From the NCBI GenBank assembly GCA_050732995.1, contig JBOHSA010000141.1:1-19381 (forward strand): DNA of 19,381 nucleotides, in the 5' to 3' direction. The stretch's first letter is position 1. Every line of letters starts with the position of its first letter. Both the position numbers and the translations under genes were made by a program. Below, in pieces: positions 5,804-12,787 of this stretch. Source of the DNA: JBOHSA01 sp050732995 (GTDB taxonomy: Bacteria > Gemmatimonadota > Gemmatimonadetes > Gemmatimonadales > GWC2-71-9). The notes beneath the pieces were generated by a model. That model saw only the letters and a program-made list of their open reading frames with translations. It was not told the origin of the DNA and searched no databases.

Positions 5804-7282
5804 ATGAAAAAGACGCTCTTGGCCCTGTTCGCCGGTCTGCTGATCCTGGTCTCCGTCCTGCTGGTGCGCACCGCTGGCTTCCACTCTCGCCAGCTCGCGG
5901 CCGACCCGGCCCCGGCGCTCGCGTTCGACACGGCGGCCGCGGCCGAGCGGCTCGCCGGGGCGCTCCGGTTCCGCACGATCTCCTACCAGGATTCGAGCCA
6001 GTTCGACGCGGCGGAGTTCCGGCGGTTCCACGACTACCTGCGGACCGCATTCCCGCGGGCGCACGCCCGCCTGGAGCGGGAGACGGTCGGTGGGTCCGCC
6101 CTGCTGTTCCGGTGGACCGGCACCGACACGACGCTCAGGCCCATCGTGCTGATGGCGCACCAAGACGTGGTGCCGGTGGAGCCCGGGACGGAGGGCAACT
6201 GGGCCCAGCCGCCCTTCGGCGGCCGCATCGCCGACGGGTACGTCTGGGGCCGGGGCGCCATGGACGACAAGGGCAGCCTCGTCGCGATCCTCGAAGCGGT
6301 GGAGCGGCTGCTCGACGAAGGTACCACCCCGCGGCGCACGATCTACCTGGCCTTCGGCCACGACGAAGAAGTCGGCGGACGGCGCGGGGCGGTGCGCATC
6401 GCGGAGCTCCTGGCGGCGCGGCGCGTCGAGCCGGAGCTGGTGCTCGACGAGGGCGGCGCCCTGGTGGACAGCCTCATTCCGGGCGTGAGCGGCCCCGTGG
6501 CGATCATCGGGGTCGCGGAGAAGGGCTACGTGACGCTCGAGCTCATCGCGCGGGGCGCCGGCGGCCACTCGTCGATGCCGCCGCCGCACACGGCGGTGGG
6601 CACCCTCAGCGCCGCCATCCTCCGGCTCGAGCGCAGCCCCATGCCGCGCGCCATCCGGGGCCCCACCGCCGCGCTGTTCGACTACCTCGGGCCCGAGATG
6701 CCCGTCCTGCCCCGGATGGTGTTCGCCAACCGCTGGCTGTTCGGCGGTCTCGTGGCGGCGCGCTTCGGCGCAACCCCCGAGGGCAACGCCATGCTGCGCA
6801 CCACCACGGCGCCCACGATGCTCCAGGCGGGGATCAAGGAAAACGTCCTGCCGTCCACGGCGCGAGGCGTGGTGAACTTCCGGATCCTGCCGGGGGACAG
6901 CGTCGGCGCGGTGTTGCGGCACGCGCGGCGCGTGATCCGCGATACCCTGGTGACGGTCGGGGTGCTCGAAGGGACGCGCAGCGAGCCGTCGCCGGTCTCG
7001 GGCACGGACAACGACGCATTCCGGCTGCTGCAGCGCACGGTGCGGCAGGTCGCGCCGGCGGCGATCGTGACGCCGTGGCTCGTGGTGGGGGGCACGGACG
7101 CGCGGCATTTCACGCGGCTCACATCCAACGTCTACCGGTTCGGCGCCATCCGGCTCGGGCCCAGCGACTTGAAGCGCGCCCATGGAACGGACGAGCGCGT
7201 CGGCTTGGGGTCCTACGCGACGATGGTGCGGTTCTACGTCCAGCTGCTGCGCAACGCCTCGTCTAGCGCAGCACCTCGCTGA
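5804..7282 (+). CDS. M20 family metallopeptidase, carboxypeptidase S / PM20D1 type, membrane-anchored
   Basis: The family contains dinuclear zinc amidohydrolases that cleave C-terminal residues or N-acyl amino acids. The 492-residue protein has an N-terminal hydrophobic segment (residues 4-22), so the catalytic part is probably periplasmic. Metal and catalytic residues are visible: His119 in MAHQDVVPV, bridging Asp154 in GAMDDKG, the general base Glu188 and ligand Glu189 in GHDEEVGG, Asp215 in LDEGG, and His460 in KRAHGTDERV. The dimerisation lid with GGHSSMPP lies at 254-260, and the APTMLQAGIKENVLP segment near 336-350 is typical of the carboxypeptidase S/PM20D1 branch. Length is normal. 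Its last 20 nt overlap the end of the convergent DUF5694 gene. The substrate cannot be inferred from sequence. Confidence 0.92.
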   Translation: MKKTLLALFAGLLILVSVLLVRTAGFHSRQLAADPAPALAFDTAAAAERLAGALRFRTISYQDSSQFDAAEFRRFHDYLRTAFPRAHARLERETVGGSALLFRWTGTDTTLRPIVLMAHQDVVPVEPGTEGNWAQPPFGGRIADGYVWGRGAMDDKGSLVAILEAVERLLDEGTTPRRTIYLAFGHDEEVGGRRGAVRIAELLAARRVEPELVLDEGGALVDSLIPGVSGPVAIIGVAEKGYVTLELIARGAGGHSSMPPPHTAVGTLSAAILRLERSPMPRAIRGPTAALFDYLGPEMPVLPRMVFANRWLFGGLVAARFGATPEGNAMLRTTTAPTMLQAGIKENVLPSTARGVVNFRILPGDSVGAVLRHARRVIRDTLVTVGVLEGTRSEPSPVSGTDNDAFRLLQRTVRQVAPAAIVTPWLVVGGTDARHFTRLTSNVYRFGAIRLGPSDLKRAHGTDERVGLGSYATMVRFYVQLLRNASSSAAPR

Positions 7283-8114
7283 CCTCGACCAGCCGCACCG
7301 CCGGGCTGCTCTGGAGCAGGTGGCGCAGGATCGGCGCGTGGCCGGCCCCGATGATCACCAACACCCGTTCGTCGGGCGACCGGACGAGCCGGACGACGTT
7401 GCTGTAGATCCGGAGGTTCCGGTTGTACCACGCGCTCACGAACTGGTCCGCGCCGAAGTACTCCCCGGGCTCGCCGGCCAGGAGGTCACCGACCAGGTAG
7501 TGGCCATGGCCCACGGCCAGCCGCTCCGGGCTGTTGGTGTAGAGCAGCGTCTCGCGCAAGGGCCGGACGGCCTTGGCCGAGTCGTCCGCGCGGTACAGCG
7601 CGGTGAACCGCGCGTCCCAATCCGTGGCGCTGAGCGGGCCCTGGCGCAGGGCCCGGTGGCGCCGATCCCATTCTTCCCGCGTCAGGCCCGAATCGAGGAA
7701 CCGCGCCGGGGCGTCGATGGCGGCCACGCGGGGGATCCCCAGCCGCTTCGCCAGCCGGAACCCGATCTGGTAGATCTCGTTCTGGAGCGTGTCCGTGCCG
7801 CCGCCCGGGTAGCCGGCGAAGAGCGAGTCCAATCGGGCCTGCCGTTCGGGGAGCCGCTCGACCGCGATCCGGGTCGGTCGCCAGGCGGCGAGGCGGCTCA
7901 GGACGTCCTCCAACTCGCGCTGGCGCGCCGGTGCGCGAATGTCGAACGGGACCGCCGGTTTGTAAGCGTCGAGGCCGGCGTCCTGAAAGTGGAAGACGCC
8001 GAGGACCAGGACTTGCGCCCGTGGTTGGGCCCGGAAGGGCGCCAGGGGATCCTGGGCCAGCACCACCCCGGTCGCGCCGAGCAGCAGCGTGCAGCCCGCC
8101 GTCAACGCGCGCAT
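7263..8114 (-). CDS. Exported DUF5694 protein (TraB/ChaN-like fold)
   Basis: This 283-residue protein has a signal peptide (about residues 1-20, ending VVLA) and the DUF5694 opening VLVLGVFHFQDAGLDAYKP with His42. It continues with IAVERLPERQARLDSLFAGY, NEIYQIGFRLAKRLGIPRVAAID, the GHGHYLVGD stretch, FVSAWYNRNLRIYSN and the terminal VLVIIGAGHAPILRHLL. This layout (N-terminal GxxHF, central E/R pair, C-terminal GAGH) is that of the TraB/ChaN/TIKI superfamily, where the His and Glu residues are proposed to bind metal or haem or act in proteolysis; activity is not established for DUF5694. Its ATG lies 1 nt after the stop of the 57-aa gene, so it is the last gene of that operon. The stop overlaps the convergent M20 gene by 20 nt. 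Confidence 0.85.
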   Translation of the reverse strand: MRALTAGCTLLLGATGVVLAQDPLAPFRAQPRAQVLVLGVFHFQDAGLDAYKPAVPFDIRAPARQRELEDVLSRLAAWRPTRIAVERLPERQARLDSLFAGYPGGGTDTLQNEIYQIGFRLAKRLGIPRVAAIDAPARFLDSGLTREEWDRRHRALRQGPLSATDWDARFTALYRADDSAKAVRPLRETLLYTNSPERLAVGHGHYLVGDLLAGEPGEYFGADQFVSAWYNRNLRIYSNVVRLVRSPDERVLVIIGAGHAPILRHLLQSSPAVRLVEVSEVLR

Positions 8115-8115
8115 G

Positions 8116-8289
8116 CTAGAACTCTCGCTTCTTCATCTCTTTGAAGAACTCGCGGCGCTCGAGATCCTCCTCCTGCTCCGGCGGCAGCGTGGCATCGTAG
8201 CGGCGCCGCGCCTTGGGCTTAGCGCGAGCGGCCTTGGCCGCGTTCTTCTTCACCAACGCGGCCATCCGCTCATCTTCGCGTTTCGACAT
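8116..8289 (-). CDS. Small highly charged protein (57 aa)
   Basis: A short gene between the DHH phosphoesterase and DUF5694. The product begins MSKREDERMAALVKK, is Lys/Arg/Ala-rich in the middle (AAKAARAKPKARRRYDATLP) and ends in an acidic then basic helix (EQEEDLERREFFKEMKKREF). No signal or membrane segment is present. GAGGG lies about 7 nt before the ATG, the start overlaps the DHH gene by 20 nt, and the stop is 1 nt before the next ATG. This tight coupling argues for a real gene. The composition suggests a nucleic-acid or ribosome-associated role, but I do not recognise a family. Confidence 0.7.
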   Translation of the reverse strand: MSKREDERMAALVKKNAAKAARAKPKARRRYDATLPPEQEEDLERREFFKEMKKREF

Positions 8290-9339
8290 GATCAACCCTC
8301 TCGGTTAGGAATTCGCGCGCCTCGCGCAACACGAGCGCCTGCGCGTCCCCCAGCGAGCCCTCGAGCGACGCGCCGGCCGCCTTCCGGTGCCCGCCGCCGC
8401 CGAAGCGATGGGCAAACGCCGCCACGTCCACGTGCCCGATCGAGCGGAACGACACCTTGATCCGCCCGCTGGCGATCTGGCGGAACAGCAGCGCCATGCG
8501 GACCCCGGCGATCGAGCGGGGAAACTCGACGATGCCATCCAGGTCGTCGGGCGTGGCGCCGTGCCGCTCGAGCGCGCCCGGCGGTACCGTTACCCAGGCG
8601 AGCCCGAGCTCGGGCTCCACGACGAGCGTCTGCAGCACCTCCGCCGTGAGCCGGATGCGCCCCTCGGGGGCGCTGGCGTACACCGCCTCGTAAATCGCCT
8701 CGGCGTCCACGCCGCGATCGAGCAACGCCGCCGCGACGCGCAGCACCCGCGGCGTCGTGTTCGCGAATCGGAACCCGCCCGTGTCGGTGAGGATGCCGAC
8801 GTACAGCCCCCGCGCCGCCTCGGGCGACAGCTCCCACCCCAGGGCCGACGCGAGGTCGAACACCAGCTCCGCGGTGGCGGCCGCTTCAGGCGCGATCAGG
8901 CGGGGGCCCGCGGGCAGCGAGCCGGTTTGGGAGGGCGGGGGGGGGGGGGGAGAGGGGGCACGTGATGGTCGATGCAGACCGTGGGCCCGCGGCTCCGTTT
9001 CACGGCCTGCCCGAGATCGCCGAGCCGGCTGAGGTCGGAGATGTCCATCACCACCACGACGTCGGCGTGCTCGACCACCCGGCCCGCGCGGCCGCTCTGG
9101 TCGGCGCCCTCCGGCAGGAGAAACCCGAAGCGATCGGGGATCTCCGTGGGGTTGGCAATCGAGGCGTGCACCCCGCGGGCCGCGAGCAGATGCCACAGCC
9201 CCACTTCGCTGCCCACGCCGTCGCCGTCGGCGTTGACGTGGGTGGTGAGCACGACGCGGCGGCCCGGGGCGAGCAGGGCGGCGATCTCGCGCGCCGCACG
9301 GACGCGCTCGGCTGGGATGTCGACGCCGGGGGGGGTCAT
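8270..9339 (-). pseudogene. DHH/DHHA1 phosphoesterase (NrnA-like) split by a frameshift at a C14 tract
   Basis: NrnA-type enzymes degrade nano-oligoribonucleotides or cyclic dinucleotide products and can dephosphorylate pAp. The N-terminal part (9339 down to about 8950) shows TTHVNADGDGVGSE (His34, Asp38, Asp40), VVVVMDISDLSRLGDL (Asp99) and CIDHH (124-126), the DHH metal site. The C-terminal part (about 8950 down to 8270) shows APEAAATAELVFDLASALGW, GILTDTGGFRFANT and the DHHA1 signature FGGGGHRKAAGASL. The two parts are in different frames, and the switch falls in the 14-base homopolymer at 8937-8950. One more base, or two fewer, would restore a product of about 356 residues. As written, the first frame ends at 8896 after a nonsense Pro-rich tail. 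This could be a sequencing error, a true mutation or a phase-variable switch. TATGTT precedes the ATG by 6 nt. Gene order suggests an operon with the 57-aa and DUF5694 genes. Confidence 0.85.
8937..8950. repeat. Homopolymer of 14 G (C on coding strand)
   Basis: Fourteen consecutive G on the plus strand, followed by AGAGGGGG, lie exactly at the junction between the DHH and DHHA1 domains, where the reading frame changes. Such tracts are prone to slippage and to sequencing error. Confidence 0.9.
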
Positions 9340-9345
9340 GGCCCA

Positions 9346-9351
9346 AACATA
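9346..9351 (-). promoter_or_regulatory. Candidate -10 box of the DHH gene
   Basis: TATGTT on the minus strand ends 6 nt before the ATG at 9339. No ribosome-binding site is visible, so the message may be leaderless. The expected -35 position lies inside the hairpin 9355-9382. Confidence 0.35.
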
Positions 9352-9354
9352 CCA

Positions 9355-9382
9355 CGGCCGGCCCGCGTCAGCAGGCCGGCCG
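9355..9382 (-). terminator. Hairpin between the APC permease and the DHH gene
   Basis: A perfect 9-bp inverted repeat, CGGCCGGCC (9355-9363) with GGCCGGCCG (9374-9382), has a 10-nt loop. It lies 17 nt after the permease stop. On the minus strand the stem is followed by TGGTATGTTTGG, which is T-rich but not a proper T run. It may end permease transcription; it could also be a protein or repeat site. Confidence 0.5.
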
Positions 9383-9399
9383 CGCGCAGCACGCCCGAC

Positions 9400-10854
9400 T
9401 CAGGCGCCCGCCGACGCGGCGCGCCGCGCCAGCCACCGTCTCCAGAACTGGTAGCCGAAGTAAACGAGCATTCCGAAGACGAACCAGACGATGAGCCGCC
9501 GCCACGTGGGCCAGGTCAGCGAGACCATCAGGTACAGCGCCGAGAGCACACCGAGCGGCGCGATCACGAAGGCGTACGGCGTCTTGAACGGCCGCGGCAG
9601 GTTGGGCTCGCGCACGCGCAGCACCATGATACCGATCGACACGATGACGAACGCGAGCAGGGTCCCGATCGAGACCAGGCTCGCCGCGTCACGGACCGGC
9701 AGGATGGCCGCGAAGAACGCCACGCCCACGCCCGTCACGATCGACGTGATCCAGGGCGTCTGGAACCGGGGGTGCACCTTGTTCACGAACTGCGGCAGCA
9801 GCCCGTCCTTCGACATGTTCCAGAAGACCCGCGACTGGCCGAGCAACATCACGAGGATCACGGACGAGAGCCCCGCGATCGCGCCGAGCTTGATGAGCGA
9901 CGCCATCCACCCGAGGCCCGCCCGGTCGGCCGCGACCGCGATGGGGTCCGGCACGTCCAGCTCGCGGTAGGGCACGACGCCCGCCGCGATGCCCGAGACG
10001 AGGATGTAGAGCACCGTGCAGATGACGAGCGATCCGATGATGCCGATGGGCATGTCCCGCTGCGGGTTGTTGGCTTCTTGCGCCGCCGTGCTGACGGCGT
10101 CGAATCCGATGTAGGCGAAGAACACGATGCCCGCCCCCGCCATCACGCCCGTCCAGCCGAAGTGCTCACGCACGCCCGTGTTCTCCGGCATAAACGGGCG
10201 CCAGTTCGCCGGATCGATCGCCCAGACTGCGCCCACGATGAAGAGCAGCACCACCGCGACTTTGATGAACACGATGACGTTGTTGACGTTCGCCGACTCC
10301 TTGATGCCGATCACGAGCAGCGTCGTGACCAGCGCGATGATGACGACGGCCGGCAGGTTGAACACCGCGGCCGCGGTGGTGCCGTCGGCGCACTGCACCA
10401 CGGCGCCCCGGGCGGCCGACAGCGCGCACGGGACGTTGATCCCGACGTCCCGGAGGAAGGAGACCACGTAGCCCGACCACCCGATCGCCACCGTCACGGC
10501 GCCGAGCGAATACTCCAGGATCAGGTCCCACCCGATGATCCAGGCGAAGATCTCGCCCAGCGTGGCGTAGCCGTACGTATACGCGCTCCCCGCCATGGGC
10601 ACGAGCGAGGCGAACTCGGCGTAGCACAGCGCGGCGAAGACCGAGGCCACGCCCGCCAGCACGAACGAGAGCACCACCGCAGGCCCCGCGTTCTGCGCCG
10701 CCACCGTGCCGGTGAGCACGAAGATCCCCGTGCCGATGATGGCGCCGATGCCGAGCATCGTGAGGTTCGTCGCGGTCAGCGCCCGCTTGAGGCTGTGGTC
10801 GGTCTGCGCCTGGGCCTGCAGCTCGGTGATGCTCTTGCGTCGGAGCAGATTCAT
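9400..10854 (-). CDS. APC superfamily amino acid permease, cationic amino acid transporter (CAT) type
   Basis: A 484-residue inner-membrane transporter with about 12-14 helices that imports amino acids, probably with protons. The N-terminus MNLLRRKSITELQAQAQTDHSLKRAL is the cytosolic lead-in typical of the CAT branch. The unwound substrate-binding helix 1 is seen as LGIGAIIGTGIFVLTG (about 33-48), helix 3 region as MAGSAYTYGYATLGEIFAWIIGWDLILEYS, helix 6 as VFFAYIGFDAVSTAAQEANNPQRDMP, and the later motif LLGQSRVFWNMSKDGLLPQFVNKVHPRFQTPW. These match GkApcT/YfnA-like proteins. The ATG at 10854 is preferred over the GTG at 10860; GAGGTGG lies just upstream. It has its own promoter (10909-10937) and a hairpin downstream. 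The exact substrate is not determinable. Confidence 0.93.
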   Translation of the reverse strand: MNLLRRKSITELQAQAQTDHSLKRALTATNLTMLGIGAIIGTGIFVLTGTVAAQNAGPAVVLSFVLAGVASVFAALCYAEFASLVPMAGSAYTYGYATLGEIFAWIIGWDLILEYSLGAVTVAIGWSGYVVSFLRDVGINVPCALSAARGAVVQCADGTTAAAVFNLPAVVIIALVTTLLVIGIKESANVNNVIVFIKVAVVLLFIVGAVWAIDPANWRPFMPENTGVREHFGWTGVMAGAGIVFFAYIGFDAVSTAAQEANNPQRDMPIGIIGSLVICTVLYILVSGIAAGVVPYRELDVPDPIAVAADRAGLGWMASLIKLGAIAGLSSVILVMLLGQSRVFWNMSKDGLLPQFVNKVHPRFQTPWITSIVTGVGVAFFAAILPVRDAASLVSIGTLLAFVIVSIGIMVLRVREPNLPRPFKTPYAFVIAPLGVLSALYLMVSLTWPTWRRLIVWFVFGMLVYFGYQFWRRWLARRAASAGA

Positions 10855-10908
10855 GCCCACCTCGCGAGACGAGAGAATAGGGAGACACAGCGTCGGCGAC
10901 GGGCGCTA

Positions 10909-10937
10909 GATGTAGACCCCGGCCGACGGAGTGTCAA
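10909..10937 (-). promoter_or_regulatory. Sigma70-like promoter of the APC permease
   Basis: On the minus strand a perfect TTGACA (10932-10937) is separated by 17 nt from TACATC (10909-10914). The predicted start near 10902 leaves a leader of about 47 nt before the ATG at 10854. TATTCT at 10874-10879 is a second, weaker -10-like box. The promoter lies in the 98-nt gap after guaB. Confidence 0.6.
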
Positions 10938-10952
10938 GCGGACGCCGCGCGC

Positions 10953-12410
10953 CTACAGGCTGTAATTCGGGGCTTCGCGCGTGATGACCACGTCGTGCGG
11001 ATGGGACTCGCGCAAGCCGGCGCTGGTGATCTGGAGGAACTCGGTCTCGGTGCGCAGGGCCGCGATGTCGCACACGCCGCAGTAGCCCATGCCGCTGCGC
11101 AGACCGCCCACCATCTGGAAGATCACGTCGGCCACCGGCCCCTTGTACGGCACGCGCGCCTCGATCCCCTCGGGCACGAGCTTGGAGGGGGACACCTCGC
11201 CCTCCTGGAAGTACCGGTCGCCGGACCCTTCCTCCATGGCGCCCAGGCTTCCCATGCCGCGGATCACCTTGAAACGCCGGCCCTCGAGCAGGAACGATTC
11301 GCCCGGGCTCTCCTCGGTGCCGGCGAGCATCGAGCCCATCATGACGCAGGCCGCGCCGGCGGCCATCGCCTTGACGACGTCGCCCGAGTACTTGATGCCG
11401 CCGTCCGCGATGACGGGCACGTCTCCCGCCCCCGCCACCGCGTCGAGGATCGCGGTGATCTGCGGCACGCCGACGCCCGTCACGACGCGCGTGGTGCAGA
11501 TCGAGCCCGGCCCCACGCCGACCTTCACCGCGTCCACGCCGCGCTCGACCAGCGCCCGCGCGCCGGCTTCGGTGGCGACGTTGCCGGCCACGAGCTGGGC
11601 CTGGGGGAACGCGTCGCGCAACAGCGCTACCGTGTCGAGCACGCCTTTCGAGTGGCCGTGGGCGGAATCCACGACGATGACGTCGCACCCCGCGTCGAGC
11701 AGCGCCTGGGCGCGGGGCTTGGCCTCGGGCGTCCCGCCCACGGCCGCGGCCACCCGCAGGCGGCCATGTTGGTCCTTGTTCGCGTCCGGGTGCAGCCGGC
11801 GCTTGAAGATGTCCTTGACGGTGATCAACCCCTTCAAGACCCCGCGCTCGTCCACCACGGGCAGCTTCTCGATGCGGTGCTCGCCCAGGATGCGCTCGGC
11901 CGCCTCCAGCGTGGTGCCGACCGGCGCGGTGACCAGCCCCTCCCGCGTCATGGCCTCGCGGATCGGGCGGTCGAGGTTGCGCTCGAACTGGAGATCGCGG
12001 TTCGTGATGATCCCGACCAGTTTCCCGGCCGCGTCCACGATGGGGACGCCGGAGATCTTGAAGCGGGTCATGAGCTGCGTCGCGTCGCGCAACGGGCGGT
12101 CGGGCCCCAGCGTGATCGGATTGAGGATCATCCCCGATTCGCTGCGCTTGACGCGGTCCACCTCCGCCGCCTGGCGGTCGATGGGCATGTTCTTGTGGAG
12201 CACGCCGATCCCGCCCTCGCGCGCGATGGCCATGGCCATGTCCGCCTCGGTCACCGTGTCCATGGCGGCCGCGACGAGCGGGATGTTCAGGGGGATCTGG
12301 CGGGTGAAGCGGCTGCGGATGTCGACCTGGCGCGGATGGACCGTCGCGTGCCGCGGCACGAGCAGGACGTCGTCGAAGGTGAGGGCGACGGTCGACCGGA
12401 AGGTTCCCAT
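10953..12410 (-). CDS. guaB: IMP dehydrogenase
   Basis: The enzyme oxidises IMP to XMP with NAD, the committed step of GMP synthesis, in the cytosol. All hallmarks are present in 485 residues: LTFDDVLLVPRHATV (10-24), AAAMDTVTEADMA, two CBS domains inserted in the TIM barrel at about 95-205 (FKISGVPIVDAAGKLVGIITNRDL; HRIEKLPVVDERGVLKGLITVKD), VVDSAHGHSKGV, and the catalytic loop VGVGPGSICTTRVVTGVGVPQ with Cys305. VIADGGIKYSGD, MMGSMLAGTEESPGE and YRGMGS-like GMGSLGAM follow; the flap Arg-Tyr region has EARVPYKGPV. Length is normal. The start is fixed by MGTFRSTVALTFDDV. It lies 8 nt after the 122-aa gene, and TAGTTT 5 nt before its ATG may also give a separate leaderless start. Confidence 0.98.
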   Translation of the reverse strand: MGTFRSTVALTFDDVLLVPRHATVHPRQVDIRSRFTRQIPLNIPLVAAAMDTVTEADMAMAIAREGGIGVLHKNMPIDRQAAEVDRVKRSESGMILNPITLGPDRPLRDATQLMTRFKISGVPIVDAAGKLVGIITNRDLQFERNLDRPIREAMTREGLVTAPVGTTLEAAERILGEHRIEKLPVVDERGVLKGLITVKDIFKRRLHPDANKDQHGRLRVAAAVGGTPEAKPRAQALLDAGCDVIVVDSAHGHSKGVLDTVALLRDAFPQAQLVAGNVATEAGARALVERGVDAVKVGVGPGSICTTRVVTGVGVPQITAILDAVAGAGDVPVIADGGIKYSGDVVKAMAAGAACVMMGSMLAGTEESPGESFLLEGRRFKVIRGMGSLGAMEEGSGDRYFQEGEVSPSKLVPEGIEARVPYKGPVADVIFQMVGGLRSGMGYCGVCDIAALRTETEFLQITSAGLRESHPHDVVITREAPNYSL

Positions 12411-12418
12411 GGCGAAAA

Positions 12419-12787
12419 CTATGCCGGCGGAGGCGGTTCCTCAACCACCTTCGGCTCCTCCGCCTTCGCTTCCTGCTTCTCCTTCTGCTCCTCCGGTTTG
12501 CGGGCGGCGTCCTCCACCACCTTCTTGCCCGCCGCCGCCAGCCCTTCCAGGAAGCGACCCGCGGTGCCGACCGCGTCCATCGTCCCCTTGATGATGGTGA
12601 CCGGCACCCGGCCGGCCCGCAGCGTGTCCTCGAGCGTCTCGGCCACTTTCTGGAACGGCGCCGCGCCGGCGGGGCGCTCGGCGTACTTCGACTCGAGGAA
12701 CTCGATGTAGTCGAGCACCTGGTAGGCCTTGTCGTCCGGCAGCGCGGCGAGCCGGCGCCGGAGCCGCTCGAGCAGCACGTCGTTCAT
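12419..12787 (-). CDS. Unknown 122-aa protein upstream of guaB
   Basis: The N-terminal 40 residues (VLLERLRRRLAALPDDKAY, QVLDYIEFLESKYAERP) resemble the helical 'LPxxKxxxVLDYIEFLxSK' pattern of DUF2281-like short domains. A middle stretch, FQKVAETLEDTLRAGRVPVT and IIKGTMDAVGTAGRFLEGLA, looks amphipathic. The C-terminus is low complexity and strongly charged (KKVVEDAARKPEEQKEKQEA, then EEPKVVEEPPPPA). No signal or membrane helix. The ATG overlaps the stop of the upstream SH3 gene (ATGA, 12784-12787), and guaB follows after 8 nt, so it is translated from the same message. A structural or regulatory adaptor role is conceivable but unproven. Confidence 0.75.
   Translation of the reverse strand: MNDVLLERLRRRLAALPDDKAYQVLDYIEFLESKYAERPAGAAPFQKVAETLEDTLRAGRVPVTIIKGTMDAVGTAGRFLEGLAAAGKKVVEDAARKPEEQKEKQEAKAEEPKVVEEPPPPA

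Noticed and set aside
5396..7183. A 595-codon open frame on the minus strand opposite the M20 peptidase
   Set aside because: The plus strand carries all zinc ligands of an M20 enzyme; the opposite frame is Arg/Pro/His-rich and matches nothing.
10861..10952. Possible guaB terminator or riboswitch in the gap before the APC gene
   Set aside because: No convincing hairpin with a T run and no recognisable riboswitch core; the stretch is better explained by the promoter at 10909-10937.
8962..10965. A 667-codon open frame on the plus strand opposite the DHH and APC genes
   Set aside because: Its product is His/Arg/Asp-rich without domain sense and mirrors the codon pattern of the well-recognised minus-strand permease; it is a GC-driven shadow.
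10995..12710. Long plus-strand frames (571 and 500 codons) opposite guaB
   Set aside because: guaB is unmistakable on the minus strand; these frames exist only because stop codons are rare at this base composition.
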